Shown here piece after piece: positions 53,063-62,794 of a stretch of DNA of 64,000 nucleotides (position 1 is the stretch's first letter; the number at the start of each line of letters is the position of its first letter). Source of the stretch: Hyunsoonleella jejuensis (lineage in GTDB: Bacteria; Bacteroidota; Bacteroidia; Flavobacteriales; Flavobacteriaceae); assembly GCF_900111025.1 (NCBI RefSeq), contig NZ_FOFN01000001.1, positions 806,001 through 870,000 of the forward strand. The letters run 5' to 3'. The notes beneath the pieces are model-generated. The model searched no databases. It worked only from the letters and a program-made list of their open reading frames with translations, and had not been told where the DNA came from. Position numbers and translations under genes: made by a program.

Positions 53063-54874
53063 ATGCATAATACACATTCATTTCATATCCCCGTGATGGG
53101 AATTGGGTTTACAGTAGACACGCCACTTAAAGTAGCTCATTTGGGTATAGATTCGGTAATTTCTTTAGTTGATGATATCCTTTTAGAGAAATTAAGAAAA
53201 ATGTACAGTGAAAAATTTAAAATACCATACACTGAGATTACTAATAAAATAGATGATTTTAGAGCAAAAAGGATTACTGCGTATTTAAATATGATAAATG
53301 ATTTTGTGGAACAAAAATTTGAGTCTATGAAGTATATGCCTTTGGAGAAAAATGATGAGCTTTTAAACCACATAAATATGCTGCCAAATGGTTCTAAACT
53401 TAAAGCTGAATTTAAAAAGTTTACATCAAATGCATTAGATTTTTCAGAGGTAAAACAATGGGTGTCAGATAAGCTAAGCTTAGGGCGTATTGATGTGAAT
53501 ATTATGACTAAAGTGGATAAAGATAATTACAAGGATGATGAAAAATTACCAGTAGAATATAATGATGCTCATGCTGCCTTAAGAGGTTTTGCAAAAAGTA
53601 AATTGAATTCATCTGTAGTACTTTCAGCAGGAATGAACCCGAGGTTATTTTCTTATATGGCTAAGTTTGATGATTTTTTTCCAGATGAAAAGGGATGCTT
53701 TAAGAAAAAAATTATTCTAAAAGTAAGTGATTACAGATCAGCTTTAATACAAGGTAAATTTTTGTCAAAAAAAGGATTATGGGTATCGGAATATAGAATT
53801 GAATCTGGCTTAAATTGTGGAGGTCATGCGTTTGCAACTGATGGTTATTTGCTCGGGCCAGTTTTGGCAGAATTTAACGAAAAAAGTGAAGAATTAAGAA
53901 TATCAATCTTAAATGTATTACGGCAAGAGTTATTGCAACAAAACAGGCCTGTTCCAAAAGAGACGCTTTCTTTTAAAGTGAGCGCTCAAGGTGGCGTAGG
54001 AACAAATGAAGAACATCAGTTTTTGTTAGACAATTACAATTTAGATTCTGTAGGTTGGGGCAGTCCATTTCTAGTAGTTCCAGAGGTAACAACTGTTGAT
54101 AAGGATACTTTAAAATTATTGGTGCAAGCAAAAGAAGACGATTTGTATTTAAGTAATATTTCGCCTCTAGGGGTGCCTTTTAATAATTTGAAAAACAATA
54201 CTAAAGACTTTGAGAAACAGGTTTTAATTGATAAAGGAAGACCTGGAAGTTCATGTCCTAAAAAATTTGTTGCACTTAATAAAGAGTTTAAAGAAAAGGG
54301 AATGTGTACAGCCTCTAGGGAATATCAATATTCAAAAATAAAGGCTCTTGAACATGAGAATTTACCCCATGCACTCTATAAAAAAGAATACTCAAAAATT
54401 ATTGAAAAGTCTTGCGTTTGTGTTGGGTTAGGTACATCGTCCCTACTAGCTTATAGTTTAGACACAAAGGTTGAAGGAGCGGGCGTTTCTATTTGTCCGG
54501 GGCCAAATATGGCATACTACGATAAGGTGGTTAGTCTAAAACATATGGTAGGTCATATATATGGTAAAAAGAATGTGCTTACTAGGCAAGATCGTCCTAA
54601 TATGTTTATTAAAGAACTGCAGTTATATATGGATTATTTAAAAAATAAGTTTGAAGAAGCTAAAACATCCATGAGTAAAAAAGAAGAAAAGTATTTTTTA
54701 ACCTTTACTGATAATTTGAAAGCGGGTATAGCGTATTATCAAAATATGTTTCGGGATGTAAAAAAGTCATACATAACGATAAAGGCTACTGTACAATCTG
54801 AATTAGAAAAGCACGAAGCTGCCTTAAATCAAATACAATTAGATATTCAAAATCTTTCGTATACTCAAAAATAA
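53063..54874 (+). CDS. Uncharacterised Cys-rich protein, upstream of nadAB
   Basis: A 603-residue cytosolic protein found, as far as I recall, mainly in Bacteroidota and annotated only as hypothetical. It starts FHIPVMGIGFTVDTPLKVAH with a TIM-barrel-like opening. Conserved-looking segments follow: SAGMNPRLFSYMAKFDDFFP, GLNCGGHAFATDGYLLGPVL, GVGTNEEHQFLLDNY, WGSPFLVVPEVTTVD, KGRPGSSCPKKFVAL, MCTASREYQYS, KSCVCVGLGTSS and VSICPGPNMAYYD. At least six Cys sit in Gly- or Pro-rich loops, as in Fe-S or flavin TIM-barrel enzymes such as nitronate monooxygenase. The C-terminal 100 residues look coiled. Function unknown. Confidence 0.75.
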   Translation: MHNTHSFHIPVMGIGFTVDTPLKVAHLGIDSVISLVDDILLEKLRKMYSEKFKIPYTEITNKIDDFRAKRITAYLNMINDFVEQKFESMKYMPLEKNDELLNHINMLPNGSKLKAEFKKFTSNALDFSEVKQWVSDKLSLGRIDVNIMTKVDKDNYKDDEKLPVEYNDAHAALRGFAKSKLNSSVVLSAGMNPRLFSYMAKFDDFFPDEKGCFKKKIILKVSDYRSALIQGKFLSKKGLWVSEYRIESGLNCGGHAFATDGYLLGPVLAEFNEKSEELRISILNVLRQELLQQNRPVPKETLSFKVSAQGGVGTNEEHQFLLDNYNLDSVGWGSPFLVVPEVTTVDKDTLKLLVQAKEDDLYLSNISPLGVPFNNLKNNTKDFEKQVLIDKGRPGSSCPKKFVALNKEFKEKGMCTASREYQYSKIKALEHENLPHALYKKEYSKIIEKSCVCVGLGTSSLLAYSLDTKVEGAGVSICPGPNMAYYDKVVSLKHMVGHIYGKKNVLTRQDRPNMFIKELQLYMDYLKNKFEEAKTSMSKKEEKYFLTFTDNLKAGIAYYQNMFRDVKKSYITIKATVQSELEKHEAALNQIQLDIQNLSYTQK

Positions 54875-55093
54875 TAGGTTTTTTTACTTTGGGCTTTTTA
54901 AGTTTTGTTAGCAATTCAATAGTTTGGCTATTAATATTTTAGTTTTTCCCATGAAAAATTAAAGGTCTTTAATTCAAATTAATTTTTTGTTTGGAATCGC
55001 ATGTCAGCAAACCAATTTATTAAGATATTTGCATCTTAAGGTATGTGGTATTTGAGGCAACTCTACTACTTATAAGCATCATTTAAAAGGACA

Positions 55094-56020
55094 ATGGATT
55101 TAGTAAAAGAAATAAACCGCCTAAAAAAAGAAAAAAACGCAGTAATATTAGCGCATTATTACCAAATTGGGGAAATACAGGATATTGCAGATTATGTTGG
55201 TGATAGTTTGGGTCTGTCTCAAAAAGCGGCTGAAACCGATGCGGATATGATTGTGTTCGCCGGTGTCCATTTTATGGCAGAAACCGCTAAAATTTTAAGT
55301 CCTTCAAAAAAAGTTGTTTTGCCAGATGTTAATGCGGGTTGCTCGTTGGCAGATTCTTGTCCGCCTGAGGCCTTTGAGGAATTCACAAAGGCTCATCCAA
55401 ATCATGTGGTAATTACTTATGTGAATTGTTCTGCTGAAATTAAAGCATTAAGTGATATAGTTTGTACCTCTTCGAATGCCTTAAAAATAGTAGAATCTAT
55501 TCCTAAGGATACACCAATTATTTTTGCACCTGATAAAAATTTGGGGCGCTACATCATCAGTGAAACAGGTAGAGATATGTTGCTTTGGGATGGTAGTTGC
55601 GTGGTTCATGAAGCGTTTTCTATGGATAAATTAATAGAGCTTCACAAGAAACATCCAGATTATAAAATTATAGCGCATCCAGAATCTGAAACGCATATTT
55701 TAAACACGGCTACTTATATTGGTTCTACATCAGGCATGATTAATTATGTGAAGGAGCATCAGGATCAGAAATTTATTGTAGCTACCGAAGCAGGTATTCT
55801 GCATAAAATGCAAGAAGAAATGCCAAATACAGAGTTAATCCCTGCTCCAGCAAAAGAAGATAACACTTGTGCGTGTAGTGAATGTCATTTTATGAAAATG
55901 AATACCATGCAAAAATTATACGATTGCATGTTGAATGAGTCTCCTGAAATTCAGGTGGATCCTGCAATTATAGATCGTGCATTATTGCCTATTGAACGCA
56001 TGTTAGAGCTTTCAAAATAA
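55094..56020 (+). CDS. nadA: Quinolinate synthase A
   Basis: Condenses iminoaspartate with dihydroxyacetone phosphate to quinolinate, using a [4Fe-4S] cluster. The 308 residues include [40 protein letters not shown], the cysteine motifs [20 protein letters not shown] and [14 protein letters not shown], and AHPESETH. It is compact and typical. nadB follows three bases after the stop. Confidence 0.97.
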   Translation: MDLVKEINRLKKEKNAVILAHYYQIGEIQDIADYVGDSLGLSQKAAETDADMIVFAGVHFMAETAKILSPSKKVVLPDVNAGCSLADSCPPEAFEEFTKAHPNHVVITYVNCSAEIKALSDIVCTSSNALKIVESIPKDTPIIFAPDKNLGRYIISETGRDMLLWDGSCVVHEAFSMDKLIELHKKHPDYKIIAHPESETHILNTATYIGSTSGMINYVKEHQDQKFIVATEAGILHKMQEEMPNTELIPAPAKEDNTCACSECHFMKMNTMQKLYDCMLNESPEIQVDPAIIDRALLPIERMLELSK

Positions 56021-56023
56021 ATT

Positions 56024-57592
56024 ATGATTATTACTAATTATTTGGTGATTGGATCTGGTATTGCTGGACTTACATTTGCTGTTAAAATTGCAGAACAATT
56101 TCCAGAGAAAAAAGTGGTAATTGTAACAAAAGCCAGTGAAGACGAATCTAACACCAAGTATGCCCAAGGCGGTGTTGCCGTGGTGTTAAATAAAGCACTG
56201 GACTCCTTTAAAAAACACATAAAAGATACGCTTATTGCAGGCGATGGCCTTTGTAAAGAAGATGTCGTTAAAATGGTAGTTGAAGAAGGGCCTAAACGAT
56301 TAGAAGAACTTTTGCTTTGGGGTGCTAATTTTGATACTGATCCTGATGGAGATTTTAACTTAGGAAAAGAGGGCGGACATTCCGAATATCGGGTAGTGCA
56401 CCATAAAGATGTAACAGGTTACGAAATAGAGCGGGCTTTATTAACCCGAGTGCACCAACTACCAAATATTGAAATATTACCATATCACTTTGCTATAGAT
56501 TTAATAACCGATCATCATATTGTTGATGCTAAAGTAAAGCCTAAAACATGTTACGGTGCTTATGTTCTAAACCAAAAAACAGGGCATATTTTCACGGTAA
56601 AGTCAGATACTACTTTGTTGGCAACTGGGGGCATTGGTTGCGTTTATGGCCATACTACAAACCCGGTAATTGCTACGGGTGATGGCATTGCTATGGCTTA
56701 CCGTGCTAAAGCAAGAATTAAGGATATGGAGTTTGTACAATTTCATCCCACAGCATTGTACGATGCTGAAGGTGGTTCGTCATTTTTAATTTCAGAAGCT
56801 GTAAGGGGCTTTGGTGCTTACCTTCGCAATGCAAAAGGCTATCGCTTTATGCCAGATTATGATGATCGTGCAGAATTGGCATCGCGCGATATTGTATCCC
56901 AGAGTATTGATAGTGAATTGAAAAAATCTGGAGACTCTCATGTGTTTTTAGATTGTACACATTTGGATATGGATGTTTTTATTGAACATTTTCCAAATAT
57001 TTATAACGAATGTTTAGAGCGCCATATCGATATCAAAACAGATTGGATTCCGGTGGTACCTGCTTCTCATTATTTATGTGGTGGGATTAAGGTGGACAAA
57101 AAGGGAAAAACTACAATTAAGAACTTGTTCGCCTGTGGGGAGTGTTCTAGAACCGGATTACACGGTGCAAATAGATTAGCATCAAACTCGCTACTTGAAG
57201 CTTTGGTGTATGCGCATAACATTTATAAATATCATACCAAGCATAAAATAGAAACAGTAGCGTTAGATATTCCAAGATGGAACGATGAGGGCACAACCAT
57301 CACCGAAGAGCATGTTTTAATTCAACATAACTTAAAAGAATTACAAGCCTTAATGCGCGATTATGTGGGAATTGTTCGTAATAACGTAAGATTAAAGCGC
57401 GCTATAAAGCGTTTAGATGTGATTTATAGCGAAGTTGAAGATTTGTATAAAGAATCTAAGGTAACCACTTCGTTATGTGAATTGAGAAACATGGTAAATG
57501 TGGCGCATTTAATTATTCAACAATCATTAGATCGAAAAGAGAACAGAGGAGGGTATTTTAATAGCGATAATATTGATGTAATAGTTGGGTAG
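56024..57592 (+). CDS. nadB: L-aspartate oxidase
   Basis: FAD enzyme that oxidises L-aspartate to iminoaspartate for NadA. The 522 residues start with the dinucleotide loop YLVIGSGIAGLTFAVKIA and include SNTKYAQGGVAVVLN, GGHSEYRVVHHKDVTG, ATGGIGCVYGHTTNPVIATG, DMEFVQFHPTALYD, HYLCGGIKVD and the C-terminal GECSRTGLHGANRLASNSL. It forms the operon nadA-nadB, and a terminator follows. Confidence 0.97.
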   Translation: MIITNYLVIGSGIAGLTFAVKIAEQFPEKKVVIVTKASEDESNTKYAQGGVAVVLNKALDSFKKHIKDTLIAGDGLCKEDVVKMVVEEGPKRLEELLLWGANFDTDPDGDFNLGKEGGHSEYRVVHHKDVTGYEIERALLTRVHQLPNIEILPYHFAIDLITDHHIVDAKVKPKTCYGAYVLNQKTGHIFTVKSDTTLLATGGIGCVYGHTTNPVIATGDGIAMAYRAKARIKDMEFVQFHPTALYDAEGGSSFLISEAVRGFGAYLRNAKGYRFMPDYDDRAELASRDIVSQSIDSELKKSGDSHVFLDCTHLDMDVFIEHFPNIYNECLERHIDIKTDWIPVVPASHYLCGGIKVDKKGKTTIKNLFACGECSRTGLHGANRLASNSLLEALVYAHNIYKYHTKHKIETVALDIPRWNDEGTTITEEHVLIQHNLKELQALMRDYVGIVRNNVRLKRAIKRLDVIYSEVEDLYKESKVTTSLCELRNMVNVAHLIIQQSLDRKENRGGYFNSDNIDVIVG

Positions 57593-57611
57593 TGCCTTTA
57601 GAAAAGTACAT

Positions 57612-57642
57612 AAAAAAGGCGCTTCCCTCAAAGCGCCTTTTT
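57612..57642. terminator. Terminator between nadB and ssb
   Basis: AAAAAGGCGCTT pairs with AAGCGCCTTTTT around CCCTCA; it serves both converging genes. Confidence 0.88.
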
Positions 57643-57662
57643 AGTTTTGGGCAAAAAAAGAT

Positions 57663-57995
57663 TTATTTGCTCAACATCAGCAATTCGTTACAAATAACCT
57701 CAGTTACATAACGTTTTTCGCCGCTTGCTGTTTCGTAACTTCTATTTGTTAATTTACCTTCAATGGCAACTTCTTTACCTTTTGAGATGTAGTTTTCAAC
57801 TACATTTACAAGGCCACCTCTAACTACTACGTTGTGCCAGTAGGCTCGCTCTACTTTATTACCATCCTTGTCCTTATAGCTGTCATCTGTGGCTAGCGAA
57901 AATTTCGCCATTTTATTACCATCTTTAAAGTTAATAATTTCAGGATCTTGTCCTAATCTACCAATCAACTGTACTTTGTTTCTAAGTGCGTTCAT
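57663..57995 (-). CDS. ssb: Short single-stranded DNA-binding protein
   Basis: An OB-fold SSB of 110 residues: MNALRNKVQLIGRLGQDPEI, KMAKFSLATDDSYKDKDGNK, AYWHNVVVRGGLVNVVENYI and YVTEVICNELLMLS. It stops right after the OB fold and has no acidic DDDIPF-type tail, so it cannot recruit SSB partners in the usual way. It is probably a secondary SSB; the main one would be elsewhere. On the minus strand a GATATTTG (near 58075) may be a variant -7 element. Confidence 0.92.
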   Translation of the reverse strand: MNALRNKVQLIGRLGQDPEIINFKDGNKMAKFSLATDDSYKDKDGNKVERAYWHNVVVRGGLVNVVENYISKGKEVAIEGKLTNRSYETASGEKRYVTEVICNELLMLSK

Positions 57996-58148
57996 AATTT
58001 TAAATTTTAATGTCTACCTGTTTCTGGTAGACGGGTTTAACAGTTAATACTATCGAGTTCTTATGTTTCGACACTGCAAATATCAAACAGCATCAAAAAA
58101 ATATTCGGTAATTACGCATTTAAATTCGTTTGTAAATATTTGTAGTCG

Positions 58149-58183
58149 TTTGTAAACGGATAATAGTTTATTTCGTATATTTG
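58149..58183 (+). promoter_or_regulatory. Promoter of the RimJ/RimL-type acetyltransferase gene
   Basis: TTTG (58149-58152), a 23-base spacer, then TATATTTG (58176-58183). The ATG follows 11 bases later, implying a very short leader. Confidence 0.45.
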
Positions 58184-58194
58184 TGTTTTATTAC

Positions 58195-58728
58195 ATGATG
58201 ACATTCCACATAGAGACAGAACGCTTAATTTTAAGAGAACTCCGATTGACGGATTTAGAAGGAATGTTTGAATTAGATTCAGATCCTGAGGTTCATAAAT
58301 ATCTAGGAAATAAACCTGTGAAAACAAAGGCAGAATCTCAAAAGATTTTGGAGAGTGTTATTCATCAATATAAAGACAGAGGTATCGGACGTTTTGCGGC
58401 TATTGAAAAATCATCTGGAGATTTCATCGGGTGGTCTGGAATTAGATTAAACACAGAATATAATATGAATGGCTTTACCAAATATTACGATGTTGGCTAC
58501 AGGCTTATAAAACGGTATTGGGGCCAGGGCTATGCAACCGAATCTGGAAAAGCAGCTGTAGATTATGCATTCAATATTTTAAAGCTTCAAAGGTTATATG
58601 CAACCACTGAAATTAATAACCAAGCGTCACACAATGCACTTTTAAAAATAGGTTTAAGTTTTATTGAAGATTTTTATTTTGAACAGGAAGATTTGCAATT
58701 ACGCTGGTATATAATTGAAAACAAATAA
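58195..58728 (+). CDS. RimJ/RimL-type GNAT acetyltransferase
   Basis: A 177-residue GNAT enzyme of the N-terminal/ribosomal-protein acetyltransferase type: FHIETERLILRELRLTDLEG at the start, EVHKYLGNKPVKTKAE, the acetyl-CoA segment YWGQGYATESGKAAVDYAFN, and LQRLYATTEINNQASHNALL. The start may be ATG 58195 or 58198; the GTG at 58183 falls on the promoter. The substrate is unknown. It ends three bases before the zinc-ribbon gene. Confidence 0.92.
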   Translation: MMTFHIETERLILRELRLTDLEGMFELDSDPEVHKYLGNKPVKTKAESQKILESVIHQYKDRGIGRFAAIEKSSGDFIGWSGIRLNTEYNMNGFTKYYDVGYRLIKRYWGQGYATESGKAAVDYAFNILKLQRLYATTEINNQASHNALLKIGLSFIEDFYFEQEDLQLRWYIIENK

Positions 58729-58730
58729 TT

Positions 58731-59081
58731 ATGAAAAAACAATGCTTAGAATGTGGGGACAAAATTGTAGGTAGAATTGATAAAAAGTTCTGTAGTGATG
58801 GTTGCAGAAATGCTTATAATAATCGCATAAACAAAGACAGTAAAAATCTAATTAGAAATACTAATAATAGGTTGCGTAAAAACCATAGAATTTTGGAGCA
58901 GTTAAATCCAGATGGTAAAGTTACGCGCTCTAAAGCCACCCTAGTGGAACGCGGTTTCGATTTTAATTATTTTACAAGTATTTATACCACAAAAGCAGGA
59001 AAAGTATACTATTTTGTCTACGATCAGGGCTATTTGCCATTAGATGGTGATTACTATGCATTGGTAAAACGAAAGCGATAA
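58731..59081 (+). CDS. Zinc-ribbon protein, unknown function
   Basis: A 116-residue protein. The N-terminus has a C2C2 site CLECGDKIVGRIDKKFCSDG and CRN, the pattern of a treble-clef or DUF2116-like ribbon. A basic helix (NLIRNTNNRLRKNHRILEQL) and a strand region ending YDQGYLPLDGDYYALVKRKR follow. Common in flavobacteria as a hypothetical protein. The basic character suggests nucleic-acid binding, without proof. It lies three bases after the GNAT gene and is probably cotranscribed. Confidence 0.75.
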   Translation: MKKQCLECGDKIVGRIDKKFCSDGCRNAYNNRINKDSKNLIRNTNNRLRKNHRILEQLNPDGKVTRSKATLVERGFDFNYFTSIYTTKAGKVYYFVYDQGYLPLDGDYYALVKRKR

Positions 59082-59138
59082 TTATGGTGTAACAATTATT
59101 TAAAATGAATAACTAATAAGTAAAACCTTTTGCTTTAA

Positions 59139-59831
59139 ATGTCATCCTCAATCATAATTCCTTCAATAATTGTAGTAGCTGTTACTATTGGTATTCTTTC
59201 ATATTACTTCGGGAAGAAGCAAAGTATTTTAAGAAGCCTCTCAAAATTAAAGTACAAGGATATTCTTCAATTTAGAACTAACGAACCTACAAAAGTTACA
59301 GGTAAGGTGCTGCATGTGCATGAGCCATTTATTGCACCTTTTACCAAACGAAAATGTGTGGCTTTTGAATTTAAAATTCAGCAGAAGAAAAGTTCAGGCA
59401 AAAACAGTTATTGGAAAACCTTAGTTAAGGAAAATAATATTCAAGACTTCTTTGTGGAACAAAAAGGAGAAGTCGTTATGATAAAACCCAATACAAACCC
59501 AGTAAATTTAAAAATATATTTGGAGGCAGACAAAAAAGTATCCTCTGGATTTTTGAACGACCCAACCCCAGAATTTCAAGACGTACTGTCTGCTTACAAC
59601 ATAAACAGCGCAAACCTATTTGGTTTTAATAGAACGTTGCGCTACACCGAGCGTATTTTAGAAGTTGGCGAAACCGTTACCGTTGGGGGAATTGCAAAAT
59701 GGAAAGCCTTAGATACAGCCATAAATGGTTACAGTTACTCTAAAATAGCAGCTTTAGAAAGTAGCGACAAACAAAAAATAATTATTACAGATTTACCAGC
59801 AGCTAGAGTACAAAAACAACAGCGCTTATAA
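59139..59831 (+). CDS. Membrane protein with MULAN/BAM-like domain
   Basis: A 230-residue protein with an N-terminal membrane helix (IIPSIIVVAVTIGILSYYFG). A domain TKVTGKVLHVHEPFIAPFTK and RKCVAFEFKIQ recalls the BAM (beside-a-membrane) region of the eukaryotic E3 ligase MULAN/MAPL and its prokaryotic relatives, in which a P-L/I-x-S/A-P-x-t motif precedes a Cys. There is no RING domain. The rest is strand-rich and ends ITDLPAARVQKQQRL. The function is unknown; prokaryotic members have been linked to stress or defence contexts, but no such neighbours are here. Confidence 0.65.
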   Translation: MSSSIIIPSIIVVAVTIGILSYYFGKKQSILRSLSKLKYKDILQFRTNEPTKVTGKVLHVHEPFIAPFTKRKCVAFEFKIQQKKSSGKNSYWKTLVKENNIQDFFVEQKGEVVMIKPNTNPVNLKIYLEADKKVSSGFLNDPTPEFQDVLSAYNINSANLFGFNRTLRYTERILEVGETVTVGGIAKWKALDTAINGYSYSKIAALESSDKQKIIITDLPAARVQKQQRL

Positions 59832-59836
59832 AGTGT

Positions 59837-60301
59837 TTATTTCCAAGTTTGCCCTTTCAGCTTCATAGCAGCCTTTAAGACATCTTTTTGACTAATTTGC
59901 CCTACCAATTTACCATCTTCAACTATTGGGAAACGTCGGCGTTTAGAATTCAAAAACTTATTTGCGGCGTCAAAAATATTCATATTGCCGTCTATAGTTT
60001 CAACGTCATTAACCATATGTTTTTCTATGGTTTGGTCTTGCATTGGCATGTTGTAATATCTACTTTCGCTTATTTGCTTAATACAGTCGCCCTCAGAAAT
60101 TATACCAATCAACTCATGTTTGTCATTTACTACAGGTCCTCCCGAAATTCTATTTTTTATAAGTGCTTGCATCACACTCTCAATAGTTTGATGAGGCGTA
60201 AAGGTTATCAAATTCCTTGTCATGTAATCACTCACTTTTAGTGGTGTATCTTCTGCTGTAGATTGTTGTCTTCTCGACCCTTGAAAACTTTTAATGCCCA
60301 T
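59837..60301 (-). CDS. CBS-pair protein
   Basis: A 154-residue cytosolic protein consisting almost entirely of two CBS domains: KVSDYMTRNLITFTPHQTIE, ISGGPVVNDKHELIGIISEG, then IEKHMVNDVETIDGNMNIFD and RRFPIVEDGKLVGQISQKDV. It likely binds adenine nucleotides and regulates a partner. No partner gene is adjacent. It converges with the MULAN-like gene and diverges from the peptidase. Confidence 0.92.
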   Translation of the reverse strand: MGIKSFQGSRRQQSTAEDTPLKVSDYMTRNLITFTPHQTIESVMQALIKNRISGGPVVNDKHELIGIISEGDCIKQISESRYYNMPMQDQTIEKHMVNDVETIDGNMNIFDAANKFLNSKRRRFPIVEDGKLVGQISQKDVLKAAMKLKGQTWK

Positions 60302-60428
60302 AATATTTAATTTTTGATTAAACTAAATGTAACTAAAAAAAATCAGTTTTCCTAAAAGTATCCTTTAACACCATAACCACATGTATAATTTATGTATTTT
60401 TATAAGAACTAACTACTAAACTATAATC

Positions 60429-62717
60429 ATGTTTAAAAAAGCTGTTGCAGTTCTGCTCATTGTACTTGCCGTATATTGGAGCTTTTCAACAATAATTCCA
60501 AGCAAGATTTCAACTATTGATGCGCCAGATCAAGAGTTTTCAACACAACGTGCACTTGTTCATTTAAAGGAAATTACAAAGGCACCACATTACCTTGGCA
60601 GTACTGCGCATGCAGAAGTTAGAGATTATATTGTTAGCGCCCTTGAAGATTTAGGCATAAAAACCGAATTACAAACCGACTATGCCATTGGAAAATGGGG
60701 AAACTTCTCAAAACCTACAAATATTTTGGGACGCATTGAAGGAACAGGAAATGGAAAAGCGTTGCTGCTCATGACGCATTACGATAGTCACCCTCATTCC
60801 TCATTCGGGGCGAGTGACGCAGGCTCTGGCGTAGTAACAATTTTAGAAGGATTGCGTGCTTTTTTAAGTAAAACAAAAACACCTAAAAACGATATTATAG
60901 TTTTAATTACCGATGGCGAGGAGTTGGGGTTAAATGGTGCCGATATTTTTGTTAATAAACACCCATGGGCAAAAGAGGTTGGATTAGCAGTGAATTTTGA
61001 GGCACGCGGGAGTGGAGGTCCTGGAATTATGTTCGTAGAGACTAACAGGGGAAATGCAAATTTAATTGAAGGGTTTGTAGATGCTAATCCCGAGTTTCCT
61101 TTGGCGAACTCCCTGTTTTACAGTCTTTATAAGTTATTACCGAATGATACCGATTTAACCCGATTTAGAGAAGATGGTGATATTGATGGTTTTAATTTTG
61201 CTTTTATCGATGATCATTTTGATTACCACACGGCATTAGATAATTATGAAAGGTTAGATAGAAATACATTAGAACACCAAGGGCATTATCTTATGGCAAT
61301 GCTAAATTATTTTAGTGAAGCCAATTTAGATCAATTAAAAAGCATTGATGACCTCGTCTATTTTAATTTACCGTTTTTTAAGATGCTTACCTACCCGTTT
61401 TCATGGGTTTTGCCCTTGTTCATAGTAGCAGTTTTAGGGTTTGTTTTATTAGTAGTTTATGGTTTTAAAAGGCGAAAAATAGAATTAAAACCTGTAGGTA
61501 AGGGTTTTGTTGCTTTTTTTGTAGCACTGTTACTCTGCGCGTTATTTGGGATATTCTTTTGGAAGTTTCTTGTTGCTGTGTACCCAGAATATTCAGAAAT
61601 GTTACATGGATTTACCTATAACGGTCATACTTATATCGCCGCATTTGCTTGTTTTGCTATAGCTATATGCATGTTGGCATACGGTAAAGTATATAAACCA
61701 AAAAATGTAGCAAGTTTAATGGTAGCACCTTTATTTTTGTGGATAGTCATTTGCGGTGCAATAACCTTTAAGCTCCAAGGCGCAAGTTTTTTTATTGTTC
61801 CAGTACTTTTTGGATTATTAAGTTTCTTTGTGTTATTGAAAAGAAAAAACCTAAGCCTAATCTTGTTAACACTGTTAGGGTTTCCGGCATTATTTGTGTT
61901 TTCACCTTTGGTACAACTATTACCAGTGGGGCTTGGGTTAAAAATGTTGGTGTCGTCAACGGTTTTAATAGTATTAATATTTGGCTTATTACTTTCGGTT
62001 TTTGCTTCTTTTAGACGTAAAAAAAGATGGGGATATTTGTTTTTAGTCTTCGGAATGTATTATCTAGTAAGTGCACACATGTCATCTGATTTTAATCGCG
62101 AACGACCAAAACCAAATAGTTTGTTGTATGTTTTAGATGCTGATAGACATACGGCAAAATGGATGTCTTACGATAAGTTGTTGGATGATTGGACGGCTAA
62201 CTTTTTTGATAAATCATCAAAAGATACAGCACATGTTGCGTTTAGTAGTAAGTACAATACTAAAATTGAATTTGCAAAAACTACCGAGCCTGCTATAATT
62301 CCAAAGCCCATTATTGAGATAGTGAACGATACTGTGATAGGAGATTTTAAATCTGTTGAAATTTGTATTACGCCACAACGAAATATTCAACGCATGGAGT
62401 TTTTTGCCGATACCAGTTACGTTTTTCATGAATTTAAAATTAACGGACTTGATGTGAAAAAAGATAAAGAAAAAACTGTTTTTAGCAATCGCAGCACAAC
62501 AGGGCTATTTAGGTATTATGTGTCTAAAAATGAACCTTTAGAGCTGCATATTATAATTCCTAAAAACCAAGACACCCAGTTTTTACTCTATGAAGCATCT
62601 TATGATTTATTGGATAATAAAGCCCTAAATGTGCCAAATCGTTATACCAGTATGATGCCCAAACCTTTTGTGCTAAATGATGCCGTTGTGATTAAGAAAA
62701 GTATACAAATAAACTAA
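60429..62717 (+). CDS. M28-family aminopeptidase-like protein with multi-span membrane domain
   Basis: A 762-residue membrane peptidase. An N-terminal anchor (AVAVLLIVLAVYWSFSTIIP) is followed by an M28 catalytic domain (about residues 40-290): MTHYDSHPHS, FGASDAGSGVVTILEGL, ITDGEELGLNGADIFVN, NFEARGSGGPGIMF and FIDDHFDYHTALDNY supply the two-zinc ligands and the catalytic Glu. Then come about eight or nine spans (about 310-560) and a C-terminal extracytoplasmic domain. The layout matches ERMP1/Fxna-like proteases. The substrates are unknown. Confidence 0.9.
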   Translation: MFKKAVAVLLIVLAVYWSFSTIIPSKISTIDAPDQEFSTQRALVHLKEITKAPHYLGSTAHAEVRDYIVSALEDLGIKTELQTDYAIGKWGNFSKPTNILGRIEGTGNGKALLLMTHYDSHPHSSFGASDAGSGVVTILEGLRAFLSKTKTPKNDIIVLITDGEELGLNGADIFVNKHPWAKEVGLAVNFEARGSGGPGIMFVETNRGNANLIEGFVDANPEFPLANSLFYSLYKLLPNDTDLTRFREDGDIDGFNFAFIDDHFDYHTALDNYERLDRNTLEHQGHYLMAMLNYFSEANLDQLKSIDDLVYFNLPFFKMLTYPFSWVLPLFIVAVLGFVLLVVYGFKRRKIELKPVGKGFVAFFVALLLCALFGIFFWKFLVAVYPEYSEMLHGFTYNGHTYIAAFACFAIAICMLAYGKVYKPKNVASLMVAPLFLWIVICGAITFKLQGASFFIVPVLFGLLSFFVLLKRKNLSLILLTLLGFPALFVFSPLVQLLPVGLGLKMLVSSTVLIVLIFGLLLSVFASFRRKKRWGYLFLVFGMYYLVSAHMSSDFNRERPKPNSLLYVLDADRHTAKWMSYDKLLDDWTANFFDKSSKDTAHVAFSSKYNTKIEFAKTTEPAIIPKPIIEIVNDTVIGDFKSVEICITPQRNIQRMEFFADTSYVFHEFKINGLDVKKDKEKTVFSNRSTTGLFRYYVSKNEPLELHIIIPKNQDTQFLLYEASYDLLDNKALNVPNRYTSMMPKPFVLNDAVVIKKSIQIN

Positions 62718-62764
62718 CTCACAATAATTAATAAACTTTTAAGACATTAAGTCCCAAATTTTTA

Positions 62765-62772
62765 TAGTTTTG
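62765..62772 (+). promoter_or_regulatory. -7 element before the TPR gene
   Basis: TAGTTTTG fits TAnnTTTG, 22 bases before the ATG; no proper -33 seen. Confidence 0.35.
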
Positions 62773-62794
62773 GGCATCAAATTAAAAATTTAGA

